Of a stretch of DNA of 64,000 bases, positions 36,623-48,477 are shown one piece after another. The stretch covers positions 372,001-436,000 of the forward strand of contig CAXKVV010000142.1 in assembly GCA_964058805.1 (NCBI GenBank), written 5' to 3'. Each line of letters begins with the position of its first letter. The first letter of the stretch is position 1. The translations under genes and the position numbers were made by a program. The notes under the pieces were generated by a model that was not told where the DNA came from, made no database searches, and saw only the letters and a program-made list of their open reading frames with translations. Source of the DNA: Schoenoplectus triqueter (taxonomy: Eukaryota > Streptophyta > Magnoliopsida > Poales > Cyperaceae).

Positions 36623-39600
36623 ATGGCCACAATGAAACTTGGTTTAAAAACAGATTCATTCCAGCTAGAGGGTCAAACATGGTAGCTGCAACCTGTTTTA
36701 TTTTAGTGAAAACACAATACCATCTTTCGTTTTACATTGCATATTGCATTCTTCTTGATTTTCCAGTATTACCATTTCATTGTACTTTGGTATTCAGCAT
36801 CTTCTTCGCTTTTGCTTGAGTTTTGCAACCTGTGCTCTTCTTTTGTTTTACTTGTTTGCAAAAAGTTTCTTTCCACTAAAACTCGAGACTTGACTACAGT
36901 TACTTTAAATCTGGTAATTAATTGGCAATAAGGTGGTTTAAGCATTAGACTTTTACTTGCTGAGCAATCAATATATATGTTTATTGTACAGAAAATTAAA
37001 TAAGCACAGTTGGTTTTTGGCCAAAATTGGACAAAAATTGAATAATCACAGTTGGAGCACAATAGCATACATAAAACTGCATAATATCAACTTCTTTTTT
37101 AAGCTGGAATGTGAATGAAAAGCACTGTTTGGAGGATATATATATAACTTATGTTATATTTCATCTCAGGATTTGTATGACTGATCTTGCAAGTGATGTG
37201 ACTGTTAAGGTTGGCGAGATGTCATTTCAACTCCATAAGGTACACATTTGTCCTCAAATTTCTCAAATTCTCACTTATAAGAAAACTTGAATTTATTTGA
37301 ATCTGTTGCTTGAGTTTCGGTTTGCTTGAGCAAGCCTGAAAATATGAGTTGATCAGCAAACAAATTAGTACCAAATAATGTTTCACTTTTGACTTGATTA
37401 AAGCCATAACGTCAATCAAAGCAACCAAATTATCTCTAATAGTGTCAGTGTCTAAACTGCATTAAAACCAAATTCTTGATACTATTTGCAGTTCCCTCTA
37501 ATGAATCGAAGTGGAACACTGCAAGAGGAAATCAACAAGACTCAAGATGATGAATCGGGAAATTGTGTTGTCAACCTCTCTGACATCCCTGGTGGGTTCA
37601 AGACCTTTGAATTTGTGGCTCGATTCTTCTATGATATCAAAATTGAACTCAATGCACACAATGTTGTCTCTCTTCGTTGTGCTGCTGAGTTTCTCAAGAT
37701 GACTGATGATTTTGGTGAGGGCAATTTAATTACCCAGACTGAGAATTTCCTTACAGAAGTTCTCTCCAACTGGAATGACTCGATTAGAGCACTTCAGACG
37801 TGTGCTGATGATGTATTAGAACAAGCCGAGAAGCTGCACATTGTTTCCAGGTGCATCGATTCTATCGCAACAAAAGCATGTGCAGAGCCAGGGGTGTTCG
37901 GCTGGCCGCTATTGCATGAGAGTTATTCAATGGAGGAGTCAGTATTGTGGAATGGCATCGCTGAATCCAAATTGAAGTCACTAGGTCGGGATTGGTGGTA
38001 CCGGGATGTTTCATACCTCAAATTTCAGATGTATAAGGAACTTATTAGGGCCCTGAAATCAAAAGGAATGAAACCTGAAGAAGTGGCAGGATCTCTAAAG
38101 CATTACTCAAAAAAGTACTTGCAGGGGTTGACCAGACGGATGAGTCTGCCAGACCCATCAATGAGTACCTCTTCGTGGACCATAAATTCAGAGAAAGACC
38201 AGAGGCGCCTTCTAGAAGAGATAGTTGATCTCCTTCCTTCAGAAAAGGGTGCGGCGCCAACCCAATTCCTTCTCAGCCTCCTGCGCACAGCTGTAGTACT
38301 CAATGCAAATCCTGCAAGCAAAGAAAACCTAGAGAAGAAAATTGGAAGCCAATTAGATGATGCACAAGTAGAAGATTTAAAAATTCCAAATGTTACATCA
38401 TCAAAAACTTTGTATGATGTGGAATGCATACAGCGTATACTAGACAATTTTATATTTGCTTACCAGTCAAGTTTTGCGGTTTCACCTGATATTGTAGAGG
38501 AGGGGCAGACAGTACCAGCAGCAGTTGAGGTTTTGACACCTATCACAATGGTAGGAAGACTCATAGATGGATATCTTGCTGAGGTCGCGTCAGATGAGAA
38601 TCTGAAGTGCGCACAGTTTCAGGCCATAGCAGCCTTGGTTCCAGAATATGCAAGGCCTTTAGATGACGGGATATACCGTGCAATTGATATTTACCTTAAG
38701 GTAATAGATATATCATTTAGTTTTGACAGCACACACCTTGATTTTGCATTTTGCATTTTGGTACTAACCAGACAGAAATTTTTTGATAGGGGAACTAGGT
38801 TTCTACCAGCATGACGTGACATTTTGAAACAAAATTTAATAAATTGTGATTGCGAGTTCATTCAGAAAGAAGACTTCTATCAGATGTCAAAAGGAGCCTA
38901 GAAACATTAGGCTCTTTTGGGTTCCCACTATAGAATCTTGAATGGATATAAAACCATTTCTTAATAATCTATGTTTCAATAGCTGCATAGGTTTCAGTAA
39001 GGTTGACATTAATCAATCCAACCCAATTTCTTACAAGACCTGAACCTGTCAGAACAGCCTTCCTCTTTACCGCCTCTAAACTAGACCTGGAATTGTGAAA
39101 GTTCACAACTAGGTTCTTGCTTAATTAGAGAACCTTTTTTTTTCCTTAATCTTGTAGGCACATCCAAAGATGACAGATTCAGAGAGAGAGCAACTATGCA
39201 GGCTCTTGAACTGTCAGAAACTTTCCCTGGAAGCATGCACACATGCTGCACAAAATGAAAGGTTACCTCTAAGAGTCATAGTACAGGTTCTATTCTTTGA
39301 GCAGCTTCGCCTTAGAACCACTATCGCAGGCTGGTTCTTCGTCTCTGACAATGTGGACCAAAATGGCTCCCGCATCCTGCCCAGAAGCACCAATGGAGAT
39401 GCCACTACAGAGGAGAATGGAGGAACCAAGCTGACAGTGGATGAGATCAGGTTACGAGTCTCTGAACTTGAGAAAGAGTGCAATGGTATGAGAGAAGAGA
39501 TTGATAAAATTGGGAAGACGAGGAGCGGCAGTACCGGTCCTATAGGTTTTATATGTAAGAGGTTGGGTTTTGGCGGTACAAAATCGATACAACAAGCTGA

Positions 39601-39628
39601 TAAAAGAAGCTCAGAAAATGGTTGCTGA
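36623..39628 (+). CDS. NPH3/RPT2-like (NRL) BTB/POZ protein
   Basis: Probable substrate adaptor of a CUL3 ubiquitin ligase in the phototropin/auxin-transport signalling family, near the plasma membrane. Four exons: 36623–36681, 37170–37239, 37492–38700 and 39158–39628. They total 1809 nt (602 aa). The 59-nt first exon gives [13 protein letters not shown] and ends inside a Trp codon (TG|G), restoring the family's conserved GQ-x-W–[IF]-C-x-T pattern. The BTB domain covers about residues 30–130. The NPH3 domain (about 210–490) includes [45 protein letters not shown] and [27 protein letters not shown] coiled coil follows ([18 protein letters not shown]), as in other NRL proteins. Length is typical and no break is seen. 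The subgroup looks close to Arabidopsis At1g30440, but this was not tested. Confidence 0.92.
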
Positions 39629-40984
39629 TTTTTTTTCACGAGCTTTAGTTGTAGAAAATAGATGGTATTTTAGTTCTTTTTTTATGACTGAGTAGTTTGC
39701 TGTTATTTCTTTATTACTGATTAGCATGTTAAAAGTGTAAAATTATTCTTAATACAAATTCATGCTTGTTGAATTTCGAGGTTTATGCTGAAGTTTTTGT
39801 GAGATAGGATAGAAGAAAGATGGAATAAAAATCGTTGTGTTATTGCTTGTTTATTTTTCTGTTCTTTATGAGGTATCTGCAATTTATTTTATATTAAGCT
39901 ACTTCAAAAAAAATATTTTATATTACATTTCTTGTAACGTTACTCTACTTATAAGCTTGCTACCGTTAACTTCCACCGACTCCAATACCATATATTTGTG
40001 ACTTTATATCAAATTTTTATGGAAAATAAAAAAAAAACTTTTTACTAATTTTTTTAGTAAAGAAAAATCTGTTGATATGAAAATTTGAATCATACTTTCG
40101 TTTCTCAAAAAAAAATCTGAATCAATCATCCATTAATAATGACTTTCTTCCCCATCTGAACAAAATAGAAAAAGAAACTTTCAAAAAAGATATATAAAAT
40201 TTAATTCTCTAAATTATTGTGATGTGAAGACTTTTGGATAGATCGGATCAATTATTTTTAATTTAAAATTTGAGATTTAGATCTCATGCACTGATTTATC
40301 CGTGCAATGTAGTGCATTTTAACATTTTTCCTCACCTACATCACATTAGGTAAAAAAAATGAGTGATATTATTTTTGTTAAAAAATCAACACAAAAACAT
40401 CAAACTCCTACAAACCTCTCACCTTCAATTTTATTTCATATCAAAAAAAAACTATTTTTTTACATCAGTACAGTATCGTATCTCTTATAGTCTCTCCTGA
40501 GAGAGTTGTTTCCTTCTTCAAATATAGATTACATAATAAATTTCATGAGATACATTTAACAACTAGATCCTATCTTTAGAGGAGAATTATATTATGAGGG
40601 CCAGGAGAAAGATGCTCCAAACAATCAAAGATACATGTTGCCCATAACTTCCACTAGTTACCTTATGTGTTGCTTCATTCCTTCTCTGATCGAATCTATT
40701 CTGATTGACTTGGCCAGCTTGCAATTCTAACAAAAAAATTTTCAATAAATATATCGGACGGAAACTTAGGTGAACATTTTATAGGCAACCAGACTTACAA
40801 ATAATGCATCTCATGTCTCGATAATTAATCTGAAAAACTCTTTCTTCACAAAAAAAAAAAATAAATAAAAGGGCAATATCACTAGATGAATGCATTGAAA
40901 ATAATAAATAACATTATTTGAACATGAAAATCAAACCAAAAACAAGTATATAAACGTGTCGTGTGCAAATATTTGTAATCAGTT
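39629..40984. other. Spacer after the NPH3-like gene
   Basis: 3' UTR of the NPH3-like gene, then AT-rich sequence with no supported gene or clear transposon end. From about 40985 the sequence becomes alignable with the flank downstream of the HAC gene. Confidence 0.5.
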
Positions 40985-41402
40985 GCTGAGTTGCATGTTT
41001 CCACTCGCACAGATTATTTTTAGTTCTAGATCAACATAATTTTAAGCAAATACAAGCAATTGTAAAAAGGCAATCGAGAAACTCCCACTTTAAGATTTTG
41101 TTGATTGCACGAACAAAAAAGCCATAAAACAATAATTCATTTCAACTATTTCACATTCTTTTGTCCACACATCAACTAAAATTAGAGCAATCGAAGCACG
41201 CTTATTATACATTATTTATCAATTATACTAAAAAAGGACGACAACCTACAAAACAGGAGAGTGGTTCTATTCTCCCCATTCCTACTGCTCTCCAAAACAT
41301 TACATACGCAACAACAATCATGAAACAGATGGTATGAAAATGGTACACAAGCTAAAATAAAAGAATGACCACAATTGGTGCATAATGGGGTCAAGGCCTA
41401 TA

Positions 41403-44400
41403 TCAATTTCTACCGTTCTGCATTCTCTTATTCACAGCAGCCCGACGCCTTGAGTCAGATTGTTGCTGAAGTCTCCTCAGATGTTCCATCAAGTCCCTGT
41501 AAAGAAATTACAATGTGATCAAAGATGAGTTCCATTCAGACAAATACATATTATGCCCGTACAAATTGAGTAACAGCCAACCAGATATCCTCTAAACCAA
41601 ATATTTGCCAATACAAACTCTCTATAGTTTTCATAATTTACATTTCAGTCCTTTTATCTCGCTTAATTGTACATATCTACTCACATATTTGTTATGCTTT
41701 CTAAGTGTGTCGGATCTAGTTCTCATTGTACATGTCCTTTTGATTCTTTTGAGAGAGATTAATTACTCAAGTTCAAAATATAATCAGTTTGGAAAGTATT
41801 TCAAAAATGGTCATAGGAATTCCTCCTTAAATGACTAGAGCTAAGCAAATAATCAAATAGAGCATGCAAAATAAAGAGAAAGAAGATAATAACAGCAAGA
41901 ATCAATGTCACTCACTTGCAGCGGGGAACAGTGCACACAGTCTCCTGACAATTACGGGCATGAAACTGAAGAATGTACCACATTTTCTTGCAGAGAGAAC
42001 AACCTCCAGAAGCTCGAATTTGGCACTGTATGCCATGGCGGAACAGGCCCTTTACCTTGTAGCAGTTCAGGTATTGACAGTGTGGGAGTCGGCACTGTGA
42101 CCCATGCACCAGCAGCTCCAACATTTTTCTCAGCTTCATTGGGAGTACAACAGATGTATAATTAGGGAATTTATATTGTTATTTCTTTATATTAATTACA
42201 GTGCAATAATGACTAGCGGTTATTATATGGAAGCAACTGAAGGATCTTGATTTTGTATTCAGTTTAACGCTAGCCTTCATATTTTTATAAATCAACAAAC
42301 CACTATGCATACACTTTTATACAAGTGGCATACTTGCCACCCAAAATTGCCATAACAAGGATTTATTTATGTATTATTTACTTAATTTATTTCTTTATTT
42401 TGCATCTGTTAAATTCTCATAAGTAATGCTGATCACACTTCTGCTTACCGGTCACAAAGGTTGAAATATCTGCAAGTATTGCAAATCCAGCGGACACCAG
42501 ACACCATAAGTATGCAACAGTGGTTGCAGGAATGCTGGAGATGGACCACTATGAAGTCCTTCCTCATTGGATATATTGTTTCCCCCATCTTCACAAGGAA
42601 TAAACAAAAAGAATGCTCAGACAGTAACTACAGTCATCAATAAAATCATTGGGTTAGTAGCAATTCTACTAAACCAACCAAAAAGTTGGTTTACCTACTA
42701 TTCCAAGCTTTGGGTTAGTAGCTATTTTCACTAACCGAAGACCTTCTGCATCAGCATGGTATCCTTTGAGGCATTACCACTTAGATCAGTGTGGCCAACA
42801 AGAAGAAGAAGAAGAAGACCACTTAGATCAGTGTGGCCAAGAAGAAGAAGAAGAAGAAGAAGAAGAAGAAAGCCACATGGGATTAGTGTGGCCAACAGGG
42901 AACATGTGGTGATCACGTCCTCTGCAGCTCCTGGCCAGTAGTCGCCATCAAAATAAGGCAGCCTGGCTGCTGTCATCTTTGCCCTGGACTCCCCCTGATG
43001 TGTGAAAGAAGTGGTCGTACATATTTGTTAGGTCAACCACTATGTTCTCCTTTACACCCTTCTTCAGCATAGACAAGCACCTTCAAAATATGGACATAAG
43101 TAAATGTACAAGTAAACAATATGTAGGAAGAATGCAATCTTGACTTGAACTTGATGTGATATCACACACCATTCACGCAATTTGTCAGATTTAGGGGTCT
43201 TCTGAATCTCCGGATGGCAATATAAGATGTAATCTTCACCCTTGAGAGGGGGACAGACCCATATGTAGCAGCTTGTGAATCCACGCCTTTTGCAATATTC
43301 AAGGTACCCAATCTGAAAATTTATTTAATCAAGCATTCACCATTATTGTGTATATAAATATGGCTGCATAACAATAAAATAGGGAAATTATGAGAAATTT
43401 CTCAAGATCGAATGAGTGATGATACCAGGATTTCATGATAGACAAATGTACGAAGAGCTTCTCCACTGACTGTTCTGATCTCAGGCCTGAAGTATTTGAC
43501 TGAATCAAGGTAAGACAGATAAACACACCGTTGGTTTGGAAATGCACACTCTGTGCCAAACTCTTGCACGTACATTTCGAAAAGGCACACCTCTACACCC
43601 TCAATTTTTTGAAACAACAATATTGCCTAGAAAGTAAACCAACAAATTTAGTGAAAAATGCTGGAAGCTCCATAGAAAATTAAAACCAAATGCTCATGAA
43701 AGGATTTTCTCACCTTTGATTTGTAGGGAAACTCAGTGGGATAGTTTTCCTCCTGAAATATCTCCAAAAACCTTGGCTTCACCTCTAATTTTTTGTCAAC
43801 AGATGAGACAACTTAACAACAAGTCCCTCTGCTCCAGGTACCTCATCAAATCTCTTTCCAAAATGGTTGGCACGGTCCTGCCTTTCCTCCTTCAGCCTCT
43901 TGAAGAGCCGATTCTCTATGTGGTCACTCAAGATTGTGCTTGGTAGATCCTTGTCACCGAGGACAGTACTCTGGGGTAGTGGTTTGCGTTCACCTCTTTC
44001 AACCTCTTGAATATAGCAGTTTGGGCATGTGTACTCAGCTTGGCCGCCATCATTTCTACGCCCATTAAACACAGCACATATCTGATGCTGCCATGCCTCA
44101 CACTTGTCACATTGAACCCACTGGGGAGAAGGTTGCTTATAAGTTAGTTGATGGTGAGAAAAGACGAAATTGAAATAAAATGCTTTCAGACTGGTAGGAC
44201 ACAGATTCTCCTATTGAACTAATTGATGCAAAAGGTGTTAAGTCACGTCAAGAAACAGTGGCAGAGGGGAAAATTTTGTTTAGTGGGGTCAATAATAATG
44301 ATCTATAATAACTGATGAAAAGAATTAACAAATTCTACAAATTTACAAGATAGTTTTGTAAATTTATGGGGTCATTTGAATCCACTCCCCTACATCTGGC

Positions 44401-45782
44401 TCTGCCCCAGTCCACGAAGCTTTACTCCTGGGGTGCATTTAGGTGAAAGGGTGGATTGGTGGTATTAGCAACTAAACCAATAACTTGGAATAGACAATAA
44501 CCCAACTTATGGCTGGGCTAGTAGAATGACCATCTGCGCACCCAAATACGGAGTTAGCACTATTCCTCGATCCATTGAAACACACCATTATAGAAATTTA
44601 AAGAGAAAATTAGAACACCAAAAAGTAGGAAAAAGAAAATCTAAAGAAGATACAATCTTACAACCGCAGCAATACGAGTATGGTAACCCATACTATAATA
44701 CTTGGTTGAAAAAACAAAGACATTGCCCATTCTTCAGTCGCCTCATCATTCTTTTTCTCCTCAAGCATAATCTTAGCGACCACGTAACCCTCCACCTCTA
44801 TAGTTTCACCTCTTGCTTCGTTGAAGCATGGGATACAAATATAGTGCATCAGCTCACCAGTGTGAATTGTGTAGTACATAGCATTACACTTTATACGGGA
44901 CCCACATGGGGTGCAGTAGATTGGCGGCGGCTCAAAGGTCAGCCTCTCAACAGCACACAGCTGGCATGTGTTCTCATTCATTGAGATTGCCTGGTTCTTC
45001 TCAGTCGTTGCTTTGCTCTGCATCACAAAGCATATCAACTGTTATTATTCGAAATAGAACAAACAATGCATATGTTTTGCAAAGAGAAGTTATTCATCTG
45101 ACATCCTTAATTATAACAGCACATAAATAACATATGAGAAAACTAGCACCACAAATTGGCACTAATGATCATTATATGCACCTAAGTAGGATGAATAACT
45201 TTGTATTTTACCATTTTCTAATGCAGAGTTTGAGCCCAGCGCAGATGTTCATCTTATGAAGGGCATCATTTCACACACTCTGAAGCTCATCTTATCAAGT
45301 CATAACCTAAGATATATTTTGTAAAAAGATAAATAAGGAAAAATATTTACCTGACCAACCCACTGCCTCAGACTTTTAATGCGGTCCCTAACTTGCTCGG
45401 GTGTAAAGAATTCCATCATAGAAAAACCCTTAATCTTAGGTTTCCCGGACTTAGCCTCATCCTCCTCCATTTCATCATCCTTTGCCTCGGATGTATTTTC
45501 ATCATGACATGCTTCATTCTCAACCATTAAAGAGGATTATTGCTTGACCCAGTCCATCATCACTTCAGATGGACCAGCCAAACCGACATCAGCTTGAGAA
45601 GAGCTTGTCATGCTTACATCCCAATCCAAACTATAACCCATCTGAACTGATGGCGTGTCAGAAACAGTACAGGCAATTTGCAAGTTTTGTAATCGAGGAT
45701 CATTTTCAGCATCCATCTCCTGCTTTGCATTATATTACTGCCAATCTGCTCGATAGAAAATGCTTCCTGCAGGGCACTAAAT
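41403..45782 (-). pseudogene. Partial HAC acetyltransferase pseudogene
   Basis: Recognisable exon copies lie at about 45357–45782 (end of exon 5), 44724–45015 (exon 6), 43714–44120 (exon 7), 43426–43626 (exon 8), 43170–43312 (exon 9), 42743–43080 (exon 10), 42449–42588 (exon 11), 41916–42133 (exon 14, TAZ2) and 41403–41496 (exon 15). Lesions: no N-terminal exons 1–4; an in-frame TAA near 45539; a 1-bp deletion in exon 7 near 43812; a frame shift plus a GAA-repeat replacement in exon 10; loss of exons 12 and 13 (the second ZZ finger); and loss of the exon-6 donor GT. The PHD part, KAT core and TAZ2 exon 14 are otherwise well kept. A functional acetyltransferase is not expected. Confidence 0.88.
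42777..42895 (+). repeat. GAA microsatellite/minisatellite in pseudogene exon 10
   Basis: Two copies of cacttagatcagtgtggcca, each followed by (GAA)n, plus a third diverged copy at about 42871–42897. They replace the lysine-rich end of the parent exon (55090–55190). Confidence 0.85.
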
Positions 45783-46432
45783 TGGAACCAAGAGTCATAG
45801 ATTTTTTTTTTAATTAATACAACTCAGTTGACTAACCTCCGTTCCAAGGCAATTTCACATGGATTCATATAAAACTGCTACCCAATTCAGAGCAACAGAT
45901 GGGACTTCATATCAAGAAAACATACCGCAATCAGCAGCACTGTATAGACAAAGGGCTTTAAGCCGATGAAGTGTACCCGAGAGAAATCACAATTGATAAT
46001 AAACTAACGGAAATTCCATGATCAGCAATTTCCGAGTGGATTTCGAGTAAAATCCTTTGATTTGGTAAATTTTAACAGAAAAAAAAATGGACCTAAGCAT
46101 TTTTACAAGCAGTCTACAACCAAGGTGGTCAAACGATCGAAAAAACTTGAAAGGGATACTTACACGGTCGTAGTGATCGAAGGAGAAGTAATAGAATCGG
46201 GATGTATATATAGAGAGAGATTAAATAGAGAGGAGATTGGCGATTGGCGAATGCTGAATTTAGTAGTAGGAATGAGAAAAGGTTTTTAAGTTTCCATCGC
46301 GAATTGGTCCAGCGGCAAATGAAGCGTTCCAAAATGCCTGGTCTAATTTTTTTTTTCTAAAAGAGCTCGTTAAATTTTCTGTTATATTTTTTTCATCATA
46401 TTTTTATTAGAATTTAGTCTGCATTTCTTTTT
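45783..46432. other. Spacer left of the first foldback MITE
   Basis: Beyond the duplication breakpoint there is no homology to HAC. It contains a poly-T run and a minus-strand sequence with TATATATA near 46205, which could be an unrelated promoter. No gene is supported. Confidence 0.4.
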
Positions 46433-46860
46433 GGGATGGATCCTTGACAATGGTTTATTTTGACATTTTTAATAGTAGACGACGACGACAACAATAAAGC
46501 CTTTAATCTCAAATAAATTGGGGTAGGCACATTTTTAATAGTAGACTTTTAAATAAATATTTAAAATCTTAGAATTGGAGAAAATTATAGATATGTTATT
46601 TACTTATGTATTGATAGTGTTTCAAATTTTATGCAATTTCATTATTATTTGATAGTTCATTAAAAATCATTAAGTTAAAATCATTATAAATTATACAAAA
46701 TTATGATGATCTTTAATGAACTATTAAACTATAGTAAATTGTATGAAATTTGAAACATTATCAATCTATAATTAAAAGAAAATATCTATTAAAAATTAAT
46801 TTTTTTATATTTATTTAAAAGTTTATTGTCAAAATGACCCATTATCAAGGATCCATCCCC
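46433..46860. mobile_element. Foldback MITE, copy A
   Basis: The ends GGGATGGATCCTTGA (46433) and its complement (ending 46860) continue inward as a long inverted repeat through cttttaaataaatat and caaattttatgcaatttc, so most of the element can fold on itself. It is the same family as 48086–48477. It contains a 48-bp micro-retroposon in its left arm. Confidence 0.8.
46481..46528 (-). mobile_element. Micro-retroposon copy 2 (48 bp) with 18-bp target duplication
   Basis: The insert gacgacgacaac…gggtaggc is flanked by perfect 18-bp direct repeats, acatttttaatagtagac, at 46463–46480 and 46529–46546. In element sense (minus) it starts GCCTACCCCAATTTATTT and ends in TTG/TCG repeats. Confidence 0.85.
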
Positions 46861-47471
46861 TTCTTATTTTGTTTGAAAATCACTATTGTGCGGATCACTC
46901 GTTTTAAAAATCCATATAAATCTGATCGGCTCATTTTTGAATCACTCAATGATAAAATATTGTTTATTTATCTTTCTAAGATTTTTTTATTAAAGAATAA
47001 AGATCATTCTACATCCATTTTATAAATAATATTATTATTATTATTATTGTAAGAACCGAGTCTTCTCGAAATTATGGGAGGTTAAAGTTTGTATTTTATT
47101 CATTGTTATCAAATTTTCGTTGGATTTTCTTATGAATATTATTTGTGGTTGTCTATTCTTTTAATCTAAAACCCTAAACCCAATATTTACCGTAAAGCCA
47201 ATAAATTAGATTTCATCATGATGAATTTAACAATAGATGTATTTTGACAAATTCCAATTTTTTTGGCGTATTGCATTCTGTAAGTATATGAGAAGATATA
47301 ATAGATCTATGACTAATCAGTAAATTAGGATAGAATTTACTACTGTCAAATTCTCTTGAATACGTTTCCTATTTTTGTATCATAATTTCCTATTCTTACG
47401 CAACTCTCTCACGGAGGCGCCCTCTCCCATTAATGCCCCTTCAAACTCAGCAGTAAATTGCTACTAAAGCA

Positions 47472-47528
<57 letters not shown>

Positions 47529-48085
47529 TAATCAAATATTTATACATAATTTTAATTCACATATTTTGTTTATTATAAATCACTAATTTGTGGCTGAATT
47601 ATGTGTTGACAAATTGAAGAGAAAGAAATATTTTGCACAATTCTTGTGTTGTTTGAACAGTTTTAAGATTTCATATTTTCGTGGGAATTTTCAAGAGAAC
47701 AAAAGATTAGTAACAAGTAACAACAGCATAGAAGAGAAAGGTAGACGATGTACTTCAAAAATAGAGCAGATTGAAACTTAAAAAGAGAAGCCAAAAATAT
47801 TCTTGTAAAATTGAAGGGGTTTTTTTTATATCAAAGGAAGCAACTAATTTTATTCAAAAGAGATCCGATTCATGTGTGTCTCAACTCTCTTCACTTCTCC
47901 ACCTTGTTGCCTGGTTCGTTACATGATTTGCCTCACATTCCATCTCTTCTTCTCACATTCCCAATTTCCCACTCAACCAGTAGCATAGAAGGCGTAGCCG
48001 GTTTACCATCTTGAGGAAATGCGAGTAGCAAGTTAGTGTAAAAATGGTGTCAAAATGCTAATATTCTCAAATTGCATCTATATGC
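46861..48085. other. Spacer between the two foldback MITEs
   Basis: AT-rich. It holds a telomere-like aaaccctaaaccc (47168–47180) and an (AAT)n microsatellite. No gene is supported. Confidence 0.5.
47471..47533 (+). repeat. (AAT)n microsatellite
   Basis: About 20 AAT units, near-perfect. Confidence 0.9.
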
Positions 48086-48477
48086 GGAGGGATCTTGACA
48101 ATGAACTTTTAAATAAATATTAAAAAAAAATTATAGACATGTTTTATTACTTATAGATTGATAGTGTTTCAAATTTTAAATAATTTCATTAATATTTGAT
48201 AATTCATCAAATAACAACAAACAAAGCCTTTAATCCCAAATAAATTGGGGTAGGCTTGATAACTCATCAAAAACCATTATTTTTTTATACAATTTATAAC
48301 GGTTCTAATTTAATGGTATTTGATGGATTATCAAATTGAAAAATTGCATAATTTTATAACACTATCAATCTATAAGTAAAAATATATATTTATAAAAATA
48401 ATTTTATTTTTAAGATATTTTTATATTTATTTAAAAGTTCATTATCAAAATAACCCCATTGTCAAGGATCCCTCCCC
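48086..48477. mobile_element. Foldback MITE, copy B
   Basis: The ends GGAGGGATCTTGACAATG and the complement of cattgtcaaggatccctcc flank about 390 bp that is self-complementary over most of its length. It matches copy A (46433–46860) inside the arms as well as at the ends. A separate micro-retroposon sits in its left arm. Confidence 0.8.
48212..48255 (-). mobile_element. Micro-retroposon copy 3 (44 bp) with 16-bp target duplication
   Basis: The insert taacaacaaacaaag…gggtaggc lies between direct repeats ttgataa[t/c]tcatcaaa at 48196–48211 and 48256–48271 (one mismatch). Confidence 0.8.

Larger units (their letters stand above)
40985..45782 (-). repeat. Segmental duplicate of the 3' half of the HAC gene
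   Basis: This block is collinear with about 52060–58205: downstream flank, exons, introns and the end of large exon 5. It stops abruptly inside exon 5 (match lost after aatgcttcctgcagggc near 45776). It is shorter than the parent because of an internal deletion. Introns are retained, so it arose by DNA duplication and not retrotransposition. Confidence 0.9.

Noticed and set aside
41403..45782. Second functional HAC gene
   Set aside because: Missing N-terminal exons, an in-frame stop, frameshifts in exons 7 and 10, loss of exons 12–13 and a lost donor rule out a full product.
47168..47180. Interstitial telomere repeat (aaaccctaaaccc)
   Set aside because: Fewer than two full repeats; this short motif is common by chance and as a plant promoter box, and no gene follows closely.
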